Positions 1-8,519 of a stretch of 64,000 bases of DNA are shown here, in pieces. Within the stretch, counting starts at the first letter, position 1, and each line of letters opens with the position of its first letter. The notes beneath the pieces were generated by a model. The model searched no databases and had not been told where the DNA came from. It saw only the letters and a program-made list of their open reading frames with translations. A program made the position numbers and the translations under genes. The DNA comes from Pyronema omphalodes (taxonomy: Eukaryota; Ascomycota; Pezizomycetes; Pezizales; Pyronemataceae), in contig JAJJXM010000004.1 in assembly GCA_024516155.1 (NCBI GenBank), positions 1,426,001 through 1,490,000 of the forward strand, read 5' to 3'.

Positions 1-511
1 AGGAGAGAAATGTTTCCGACCGTGAAGGTGGGGAGAGATGGAGGAGAACTGTTGTGGGGATTGAAACATCGCTTATTATGCGCTAACGGTGTTGGGTTGG
101 TTTGCCCAAGGCGTTGGCTTGGTAGGGCTGGGTCTTGGGAAGAGGCTCTCAGGCTACTTTGGGGGAGCTGCTATACGTCGTTATCGAACTATATGGTTAC
201 GCCGCGCGAGAAATTATTATCTATGACTCGTGAATTCCCCGAAACGTTACGGTTGACTGACACCTTTCGGACATCAATTGTCACGCATACATAATCACTA
301 GGCGGTCAACGCGGTCACACGGCGAGGTACATCACACGTAAGTACTCCACAGCTCTTCATATTCAATCATATCACTTTACCCAGGGAAAGATGGCAGCGT
401 TCGTCTGACGATAGCTTCAATCATATTTTCATGGACAAGCCCATGATTAGTACATCGAGAAGCAAAAGAAAATCGTTTACTTGGGGGCGCATCAATAACC
501 AGCTCTCATGA
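1..511. other. Gene-free stretch, nothing recognised
   Basis: No start, domain or splice pattern that I recognise. A 94-codon open frame at 10-294 on the + strand has no family resemblance and is probably chance. The right edge is the 3' flank of the methyltransferase gene on the minus strand. Confidence 0.4.
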
Positions 512-1981
512 TTACTTGCTTTCCCCTGGCTTGCGTCCGTACACAATATGCCTGTCACTTGTATCAGTCTTTATCCTCGCTAAATTAAAAGAGAAGAAGA
601 ACTTACAGGTACGTGTAGGTGTGATTTTCTCTATTTCTGACAGCATTTAGTCCGCCGGTGCACAACTTATCTGCCTCCTCGTTGCTCATTCCGAGAATCC
701 TCGTGAACGCTGCCATTCCATACGAATGGAATCCTATCCAGATCAGCACATCTCTGTCTTACTACCGGCGAATTACTCACCAGTATCAAAAGCTATCAAG
801 CCCATAGCACCCGCCTGCTTAAGCCGTTTCTCTTTTGCCCACGGCCCGTGGGGCAACTTGACCTTGTCGACAACAATATCCACAAACCCTGCCTCCTGTA
901 AATACTTCGACAAGTTCGAACCTTCGATGTGTGCCGGTCTTCCCGTCTTAGCCATCGCCTCTGCAATAAGTTCATAAAAGATCTTTGTCTCGTTGTCCGG
1001 TTTCATCGAGTTATCGTCACTGTAAAGGATACCTGTTTCTGCGTCAGAATTGCTATGACGGATATACGGAAAAGACAAGGCCCATACCGCCTGTTTCCCA
1101 AAGCTCGATAGTACCACCCGGTTTGATACATCTACACAGAGTCAGTGTGAGGATGCTAAAATGGAGGGAGAAGGGTACTGGTAAGCTTGTTTCATGACCG
1201 CAGGCCAGTCAGTGATGGCTTGTGCTATACAGCGAGCAAATATGAAGTCAAAATGGTTGGGCTTGTAAGTCCATTCTTTTTCGAGGTCATCAACTTCGAA
1301 TCGACAGTTAGGCGGTACCCACATGGGTTGAATCGGACTGTTAGTGTTAGAAGATTCAAAAAAAAAAAACAGGATTTATTACCAAACCAATTCGGAATCA
1401 ACTCTTACCTTAGATCAACGCCAATTACCTCCGCCTCGGGATACTCGTTGGCGGCATCAATTGCCCAAATTCCAGTTCCAGTACCCATGTCAAGAATCCT
1501 TTGAGGATTCTCTAAGGGCGCCATGTGCAACTTGCGATCAAGAAGAAGCAGGAACATCTCATGCAACATATCCAATCGGTCTTGTTCAATCTATTATCAT
1601 CAGCAATGATTTCAGTCCTAGGTCTTATGGGCTCATAATACTTCATCGGAGGGAAGCAAATTCTTATTGTCGCCATAATAGGCATGGTATCTCCGTCCTA
1701 GAACCTGATATTCAGCACCTATTCTCTCGCATCATTGAGATAAAACACACCATTTTCTAAGATATATTCATTGACTGAAGATGCTAAGCTTTGGGTACTC
1801 GTGTCATATCTCCATGGCTTAGTCAGCATTCTTCTCATGTGCAAAACAGCGTACGTACCCGGAAGTTTCAGAGCCATAGTCCGAATCAATCAACTGTTAT
1901 TCCCGTCAGCAAAAGGACTCCCAAGATGTCACTCGGATTTACCAAATTAGGGTCAACTTCGAGATCAGCAGTGCTGGCCAT
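512..1981 (-). CDS. LaeA-like SAM-dependent methyltransferase, 10 exons
   Basis: Predicted 325-aa class I SAM-dependent methyltransferase of the large fungal LaeA-like/TAM-type family, often linked to secondary metabolism; substrate unknown. Exons on the minus strand: 1981-1943, 1893-1859, 1788-1751, 1697-1642, 1590-1409, 1337-1179, 1131-1088, 1032-781, 733-607, 557-512. All nine introns are GT..AG, 47-71 nt, and every junction keeps phase (978 nt in total). Recognisable blocks: ENGRRYHAYYGDNKNLLPSD before the fold, EQDRLDMLHEMF, SAM-binding motif I LDMGTGTGIW (about residues 89-98), acidic VIGVDL, HFDFIFARC, CIKPGGTIELWE and a C-terminal VYGRKP. These follow the order usual for the family, and the length is normal. 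The longest open piece is only 114 codons, so it looks broken until spliced. A decayed partial copy lies just upstream. Expression cannot be judged. Confidence 0.8.
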
Positions 1982-2859
1982 CTTGTATCGGTTTTCAGAA
2001 ATTATAACCGGCGGTACTCACAGGCGAAGAGATGCGCCTGATTGAGGCCATATATAGTTGCGAATTCCCAGTGGACGGGGATAAGCTACCTGCCGTTCAT
2101 AGGTTTTATTTACACTATCTATCATGGTTCATAACAGGCAGGTCCATAATTCTCCGGGATTATCGGTCTGTCCGTACAGCGAGCCGCGTATGCTAGGGCC
2201 GCTCCGCCGCTTAAAGCCCTAACACAACTTTATCACGACAAGAAATGATTGGTCGAGAGCCTACCCCGCGGCAATAACCCCGGATTTTCGTGATGCATAC
2301 CTCTGAGTGCATTTAAGACATTGGAGGTCGAGTTCATATATATACACTTCACCGGTTTGCTGCCGTTAATCTGGGTAATCTCTGTGCCGCAGAATCGCAT
2401 TTATCTGTACATAATAACTGGCAGAAAGACATACTCAACTCGACAGGTCATTACAAAATTTTGGCCCATGATATTATTTGTCTTCGAAAGAAGGTGTGGC
2501 GCCAAGGAGAAGGTTTCCAACGCTTCAAACTCTTACAGTTGATCATTATTTTCCGAGATAACCATCACCATTTGTCACTCATGCATATGCTGTAAACGCA
2601 TAAATAGTGCACAGCGTGCAGCCGTCTCTCGAGAGATAAAGCTTGGTTTAATATGGGGTGTATCTATAAGATGTAGACGGCAAGTGTGCAATGAATAAGG
2701 AAAAGGAGATCATCGCCTGAGCGAGCTTGACCATGTGAGTGATATCTCATGGACTTCACTACATACCGACCACCAATATATATATAATCTTCAATGGGTT
2801 GGATTGGGTTATCATGGCTTAGGGCTAAGAAGTGCGGAATTTATGGGAAAATAAGACAG
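1982..2859. other. AT-rich intergenic stretch
   Basis: This separates the intact methyltransferase gene from its degenerate copy and contains the presumed promoter of the intact gene. I see no coding frame or repeat I can support. Confidence 0.4.
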
Positions 2860-3540
2860 AACTGAGATCAACACCATGTAACAACCTTCGTCTTGGCATA
2901 CTTATTGGTGGTATTAACTGCCTATATTCATGTTCTAGAGCATATGTTAACATTTGTTAAAGGATTCTTTACGATGCCATGTTCAACTTGCAATCAAGAA
3001 GAAGCAAGAATATCCCAGGAAGAATGCTCGGACGGCCTTGCGTTATCATTGTTGAAGGAGAAGGCTCTGTTTCGAGGAAGAGCGTATTTTGTTTGATGGA
3101 AGCATATTCTTGTTCTCGCCACTGTGCTCATGGTGCCTGTGTCCTATTGCCAATTTTCGACAATTGTCCATGGACGTGAGGGGTGCAATAGATGATCCAG
3201 TTTCTGCTATTAACTAGTTGACGGAAGCAGCTAAGCTTGGGGTGCTAGTTTAATACATCTGTACCGACTGTTGAAAGAAGCAGAATGAGGATGAATGACT
3301 TGGTTGATTGAAGGAAGGAACAGAAAACATAGCAAAGACATACGGCACAAGCAATACCGCTATAAGCTGTGCATACTTCAATATAACCAACGACACCCTA
3401 CCGGTTTTATTCAACCAATTATTACCACGCAGAAGTTTTAGAAGCATAGTTGAAATCAATCAGCTTGGTCCATTAGTGACAATTATGCCACGTCCTGGAG
3501 GCCGCAATCACAAACTAGAGCTTGGTCGGCATTGATGGGG
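2860..3540 (-). pseudogene. Degenerate partial duplicate of the LaeA-like methyltransferase
   Basis: This region aligns by eye to the first half (exons 1-5 with introns) of the intact methyltransferase at 512-1981, in the same orientation. Matching blocks include LIDFNYASKTS (intact copy LIDSDYGSETS), a tyrosine-to-histidine altered GENKNMLPS block (intact GDNKNLLPS), and a nucleotide match around the IFLLLLDCKLNMA segment (intact MFLLLLDRKLHMA). The copy then carries in-frame stops, and motif I (GTGTG) is destroyed. The homology stops near 2860, so the second half of the methyltransferase fold is absent. Many differences look like C-to-T or G-to-A changes, which suggests but does not prove repeat-induced point mutation. 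No function is expected. Confidence 0.65.
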
Positions 3541-4238
3541 TTGGCGCTGAGAATCTTCACAATCGATATATAATTTCTATGTTGAAATACAATGCGTGCG
3601 TCTCGGCAGTATATATCTAATTAGAAACAGGGGTATTCCCTTCGTGTTACTTCGGCAGACGCGGAGCTTAAAATGTTCCAGAACGCAGTTGTAGACGCAT
3701 GGAAAATATACCCTAATTTGGATTACTATGCCTCGTTACCGAGCAATTAAAAGGTCTGCACTTCGGGCTGTCTGGTATGAATAATAGCCGATGACCAGGA
3801 TTGCCCCACCGCGTCCAAGAAGGTATCAAACCCCCGTCGAGAGAAGAGGCAGTTGACACTACAGTCAACTGTAGCTGCGTCCTCCACGCCAGTATTCTAC
3901 AAGTTGACAGATTTGTTTTGAGAAATGGCAGTTGCACACCCGATAGGGTGGTTGATTAACCGGATCATCACTGTTAATTTTCATAATTAGCTGTCCCGCA
4001 TGGCTGCATTTCGAATTGGTAATATAGGCAGAATTATACCCAATTCTACGAGTGGTTGCAGAGTCAAAGTCCGCAATTTACTGGGGGTACATATTTGCAG
4101 CGTGCAAAATGAATTCAGCTGGCATTACGACTTAGGATTAGTTCATGCTTTGCACATATGGATACGCCAAGATACTCAATTGAAATGCATAAATAATAGA
4201 AATAAGTAATTATATAATGATTAAAGTGGCCCTTACTT
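3541..4238. other. AT-rich stretch, nothing recognised
   Basis: Short open frames occur on both strands (for example 3713-3937 on minus and 4000-4209 on plus), with no motif, signal peptide or splice logic that I can defend. It is the downstream flank of the con-13-like gene. Confidence 0.35.
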
Positions 4239-5445
4239 TTACATCTGCCCTGGATACCTTAACTGACAAATTCCCATCGGAAAACCCAAACCCGGAGCTC
4301 CAGTTACCATACTCGGTGGCAGTTTGCTCTTTTCAATGACGTTGGTCTGCTTCTTCTTGTTTGATACATCACAGCGCTCCCTCCCAAACAAATCCTTGGA
4401 CTGCGATGCAATTACATCCAGCTGGTTTTTCATACACTTCCAGTTATCCGGAAGGTTGCCGGGACCTTTCATTACAACCTGATACCAATGTATCACCAAA
4501 GCTTGTGACCAAAGCTCTTGGTATTCCGGAGCTAAAGAACATGTAAGTCAAATGTATAATGATGGCACAATTATGAGTTGGAAGCTTACTGGGGGTTTTT
4601 TCTCCGGCCTCTTTCGCGTGTTTGTCCATCCAACAACTATCTTTCATAACAGCATCTTGAAATTCCGTCTTATAACTGATAATTTGGGAAAACCAATCAA
4701 GGAGATGGCCGACTTGATGCTACGTGGTACATTAGTTGTGTTCCTAAGTATTGTAGCGAACGCCGAATAAAATATCTCCGCCCGCCACAGGGTGCAGATC
4801 TCTCGGGAAATAGCCTTGATGTGACTTCTTTCTTGTGTAACGGCGACAAAGCATATCTCTCCTTGATCGCGGAAAAGGATGTAATACAGGTCAAACAAAC
4901 GGATAGAACTCACCATAACGAGTAATGGCGACATAGAAGCTTTTGAGCCTTGGAATGTGACATCTGTACCCGGGCTTACATGAGCACTACCTGCCAATGC
5001 ACCGGCCGGTCCAGACATAACATTAACCACGTTTTCACGCAGTGCAACAGGAATCCTTCCGAACTCTTCCACCATTTCATTTTGTGTGACAGCTGAGTCT
5101 TTACAGCGACAGAAAGTCCAAGGCTCTTGGCAGTCCTCATAGGTTGTTTCCCAGACTTCGATATTTTTGGCGGGACAGTTCATGGCTTGCCCATAGACAT
5201 AGCAGGAAAATGGAATACCTGGAGATACGTTAATTGAGCCGAGGTAAATAGATAAGAAACATACTCTTAGTCCATTTATTGTATTTTATAACTTTGGCGG
5301 ATGGTTGGTTGTCTCGGATGTCGCGAGAAAGAAAATGTTCGTCCATGTTAGAGGTGTACTCATCGAAAAGCAGTTCCTTAATTTGTGCTGCGTAGGCACA
5401 GGACCCAAGAATAATGGCTGAAAGGAGGAATTTGCTGGTAAGCAT
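4239..5445 (-). CDS. Con-13-like secreted protein (conidiation-specific family), 5 exons
   Basis: Predicted 323-aa extracellular protein resembling the conidiation-specific protein 13 (con-13) family of filamentous fungi, whose members look like inactive or putative metallopeptidases; the biochemical role is unknown. Exons on the minus strand: 5445-5265, 5218-4914, 4824-4762, 4719-4590, 4531-4239; all phases agree (972 nt). The chosen ATG is followed directly by a signal peptide (MLTSKFLLSAIILGSCAYA); an upstream in-frame ATG at 5502 would bury it. Family-like blocks: SCYVYGQAMNCPAKNIEVW, EPWTFCRC, RIPVALRENV, GGDILFG, HQVGHLLDWFSQ and a cysteine-containing C-terminal third. The HExxH-like site reads HQVGH, so the catalytic Glu of a zincin would be missing. 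Intron 3 (4761-4720) is only 42 nt, with an unusual GTTCGC donor; if it is not spliced, three in-frame stops break the gene. Confidence 0.6.
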
Positions 5446-6021
5446 GATTGATCTGATCTCTTGACTGTCTCTGTTTACTTTCTTTGAAGAAGTGGTTGAC
5501 ATCTACTCCAGTACTTATATATACGATTGGGAGCGAGCTTATATGTCCTAAAGCGTGTAATCCGAGTGGCTGATAATAGCTGTGACATCCAGATATCCAA
5601 TATAGTCTTTTTATTGTCAATTTAATGGCTTGGGTTGTATCATGGTAGAAATTCACCATGAATCTAGCCGAGCGTGGCCAGCTTGGAAGTAACTATACAA
5701 GTGTACTTATGTACCTGTCCAACATCAAGAATGGAGTTCTTGAGAAAAGTGATTCACATCTGACCACCTTTGACGCGTGTACAAGAGCAATCATATTTAA
5801 GCGAAGAAAATTGGGTATGTATGTACATACCCATTCTCCGCCTAGGATACAAATCCGGTGTTCCAGCCTTGTGGGTTCGGTATTCGAGTGACGTCCCGTG
5901 CATTGAATACCGAGTCTTGGCAATAGCGGCAACTGCCCGAGCAACGCGTGGGTAAACAAAGGGAAATCCTGCTGTCACCACCCACCATACACCCTACTCG
6001 CGTCCACCACTCAACGCGTCC
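5446..6021 (+). promoter_or_regulatory. Intergenic promoter region of CENP-A with three ACGCGT boxes
   Basis: This contains three perfect ACGCGT hexamers, the MluI cell-cycle box bound by MBF (Mbp1/Swi6-type) in yeasts, at 5773-5778, 5944-5949 and 6014-6019. The last ends two bases before the CENP-A start codon. There is also a near-perfect palindrome at 5812-5833 (10-bp arms TGGGTATGTA/TACATACCCA around TG). The divergent con-13-like gene starts at 5445, so part of the region may serve both. The boxes are seen; G1/S regulation is inferred. Confidence 0.5.
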
Positions 6022-6619
6022 ATGGCTTACACGATCCAAAAGAACTCAAGCCGCAAGACGCTGATCAAAGGCGCGACGCCTGCTAAGCGTCCCAGCGGTG
6101 TCGGTGTGACGCCTGCGCGGAAATCGCCCGCGACACGAGGTACGAGACGCGCCTTTTTACGATTTCCGCCAGATAAAGATTAATGCTAACAATTGCATAG
6201 CCGGTGACCCAACCCCAACGCACCGCAAGTACCGTTCCAAACCCGGAACCAAAGCACTTCGCGAGATTAGAAAGTACCAGAAATCTACAGAGTTGTTGAT
6301 GGCAAAGCTGCCGTTTATGAGATTGGTCCGTTTCACGACAGACGAAGGGCGATAGAAAATTGCTAATTAGAAAAAGGTCAGAGAGATTGCTTCAAATTTC
6401 ACTGAGGGGCAGCACTTGTCACTTGGCATGTCGGATGGAGGTGTATGTCGATTCCAGAGCACAGCTCTACAGGCGCTACAGGAGGCTGCAGAGGCGTTTT
6501 TGGTGCATCTCTTTGAGGATGCTAACCTTCTTGCTATCCATGCAAAGAGAGTAACTATTATGCAAAAGGATATTCAGTTGGCGAGACGTATCCGTGGAGC
6601 ATGGGGCGGGCTATCATAA
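6022..6619 (+). CDS. Centromeric histone H3 variant (CENP-A/CenH3), 3 exons
   Basis: Predicted 161-aa histone that replaces H3 in centromeric nucleosomes and seeds the kinetochore. Exons 6022-6139, 6201-6325, 6377-6619, with branch points (GCTAAC, GCTAAT) before both acceptors. The tail (about residues 1-45) is basic and unlike canonical H3: it lacks the ARTKQTARKS start. The alpha-N region reads [19 protein letters not shown] and helix 1 [12 protein letters not shown]. The C-terminal fold carries CENP-A marks: [36 protein letters not shown] (Q in place of the H3 MPKD proline) and an AWGGLS end instead of GERA. Loop 1, between REIA and FQS, is about 12 residues longer than in canonical H3 and longer than the usual CENP-A insertion. 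Intron 2 uses a rare GTCCGT donor, but splicing restores RLVREIA exactly. MluI boxes lie upstream. Confidence 0.9.
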
Positions 6620-6912
6620 AGGGTTATTTGGATGTGGTGCGGCGTTATTTTGTGATTCTGGTTCCCTATTTCTGGTTTTCGTGAGCTCTTAAAGAGGTGG
6701 AATTGTACTGTGTATTAGTTACATCCTTGTTCTGAATGTGCGTCTTTTATGAGTTTCGTTGGCTTCAGCAATTCTTTCATTGAGTTAAATCCTATTCTTC
6801 ACTAAGACAGGTAGAAATGTCCTCGTGGACAAACTCATATGCAATCCATTCTTTCTAATTGAAGACTCTGCTGACATTCCCACTGCCCAGAATTTGCCAT
6901 CAGAGACCCTTT
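6620..6912. other. 3' flank of CENP-A
   Basis: AT-rich DNA between the CENP-A stop codon and the end of the protease relic on the other strand. Presumed 3' UTR and terminator region; no specific signal is defensible. Confidence 0.35.
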
Positions 6913-7680
6913 CTAGAAATCCACTGAGGACCATTCGAGAACATTCCCAATTAGTGTAAAGACTATGCAGTGGAATTTACCCTCGCTTCTTGGGCCCCTC
7001 CCAGATAATCTGCCCACTGCCATACCGACCACCCGACCTCGGCAATTGACTACAAACGACCCCGAACATCCCATAGCACACAGCGTTTGGCCATAACCAC
7101 TTGCAACTGTGTTCACAACAATACCCACCAACTCTTTACAGTAGAACATATCATAAGCTTTTGGAATTCTATCAAGCGTAGAGCCCGTCTCATTGCCTAC
7201 GTTCCTTATACATGTTTTTCCATTTTCCACGAACAAAAGTCCCGGCCGAAATTCATGGGCTGAAACCTAGCATCTACCAAAGTAACTGGATACAGGATTG
7301 TCGAGCTGCACTTGGACTCCGTACCTATGAAGGACCAATCCTTTATTCGAAAATTGTTTCCAGCTACCCAATAATCCGTTGGAATGTCATCAATAATTGA
7401 CATAAGAATCCGAGCATGCATACACAGCCGTTCCAAATTTGTTGTGGGTTTTCCCGGTCCGCAGTAACCTAATGGGTTTTCCGGTTGTCATACCCTGAAC
7501 AAAGTTTCCGAGGGCTCCTACGGTCTGATATCCGGATGTCCTAAAAGCATCAGAACTATCAACTATAATCGAACCACTTATGCGAAAACTTTCATCGTAT
7601 AAAATTCGCTCGCTCTCGCTGCAGTTGTCTTAGGCATCCTCATCGAAACTTCTCGCTGCGGATGTTAAATTAAAGATAGC
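6913..7680 (-). pseudogene. Broken trypsin-like serine protease relic
   Basis: Three minus-strand reading-frame segments form one protein-like series. The first (about 7620-7385) includes SGYQTVGALGNFVQG and KPIRLLRTGKTHNKFGTA, the second (about 7400-7240) WVAGNNFRIKDWSFIG, and the third (about 7255-6913) CAMGCSGSFVVNCRGRVVG and a natural stop. The pattern of a TGKT segment, a WV.. segment and xGDSGSFVVN-like block resembles the fungal trypsin-like proteins in which GDSG holds the nucleophile serine; here the Asp position is Cys (GCSG). At least one in-frame stop (near 7637) and two frame changes without plausible introns separate the pieces, so I call it a pseudogene. Family assignment is tentative. 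Confidence 0.35.
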
Positions 7681-7930
7681 TCTGGTATGGTATCTTCAGA
7701 GGACTTGTAGCTTCTTAGGTCGATCAATGAGATTGGTAATGATCGGTCGTCAAGATTGATAACTGCTAGAGATTACAGTATAGTGCTGCGATATATTGCA
7801 TTCACTTGCATATCAAAATTACTGCATTGGGCGAACAGTTATATAGAGTTAGTCATCAGGCATTTTTACAGTAAGCTTGAGTTACAAAAGTTTAGCTAGC
7901 GTAATTGATAGCTCCATGAGATACAATGCA

Positions 7931-8519
7931 AATGTCTCCAGGGCTCGCCACTGTCCGTCGAAGACAGCGGGCCGGACGGGACCACAGTCGACGGTAGGTC
8001 TGTGGTTTTATTGAGTAAGCTATCTTCTCGGTGGAGGTTTGGTATGAGTTTTCCAGGACATTATGGGTCCGGCGGGGAAGTTTTCAGCATTGCAGCAGGT
8101 GGACCTTCCATGCTGCACTTAGCAAAACTTTTACACCCCCCGCAGGTGCCCGCCTCCCCCCCCCCCCCCCACAAAAAAAAAAAAAGAAAAAAAAAAACGC
8201 TTTGACTCCCTACAATAGTTCGATATCCTTCATGTTGCTTAGAAAAGTAGAGTTCTAGTATAAATATTCCGTCTATCTAGTCCTCTGTTCATTCCATCTT
8301 CCACCTGCAAGAATTATCGAAGTCAAAAACGGTCACTCGCGAGTGAGCGCCCGTGATCTAAATTTTAGTCACCCATAGGCACCCGCGGTCTGTCCGGTCC
8401 ATGGTGCCTTAAAGACTGCCGGTCCTGGTCCTACTATAGGACCGAATTGCAAATTGTGGTCTAGTCCGCCCTACAGCTAAAGTCGGACCAGTCGGACCAT
8501 GGCGAGCTCTGAATGTCTC
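7931..8519. mobile_element. Non-autonomous hAT-like DNA transposon (573 bp) with 8-bp target duplication
   Basis: The element spans 7939-8511. The left end starts CAGGGCTCGCCA and the right end, read inward on the other strand, starts CAGAGCTCGCCA; similarity continues into GTCCG. The 8-bp sequence AATGTCTC flanks it directly on both sides (7931-7938 and 8512-8519), a target-site duplication of the length typical for hAT elements. Subterminal DNA is rich in GGTCC/GGACC-type motifs at both ends, as in hAT transposase-binding regions, and holds a CACTCGCGAGTG palindrome (8335-8346). It encodes no transposase; its longest frames run through a C-tract and A-rich tract near 8155-8197. The intact duplication suggests a fairly recent insertion. 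Confidence 0.85.

Noticed and set aside
773..1117. Frameshift in the methyltransferase between the GGTIELWE and DDNSMKPDN blocks
   Set aside because: A 55-nt GT..AG intron (1087-1033) joins the two parts in phase, so no frameshift is needed.
6416..6619. Canonical histone H3 fragment
   Set aside because: [13 protein letters not shown], the divergent N-terminal tail and the enlarged loop 1 identify CENP-A.
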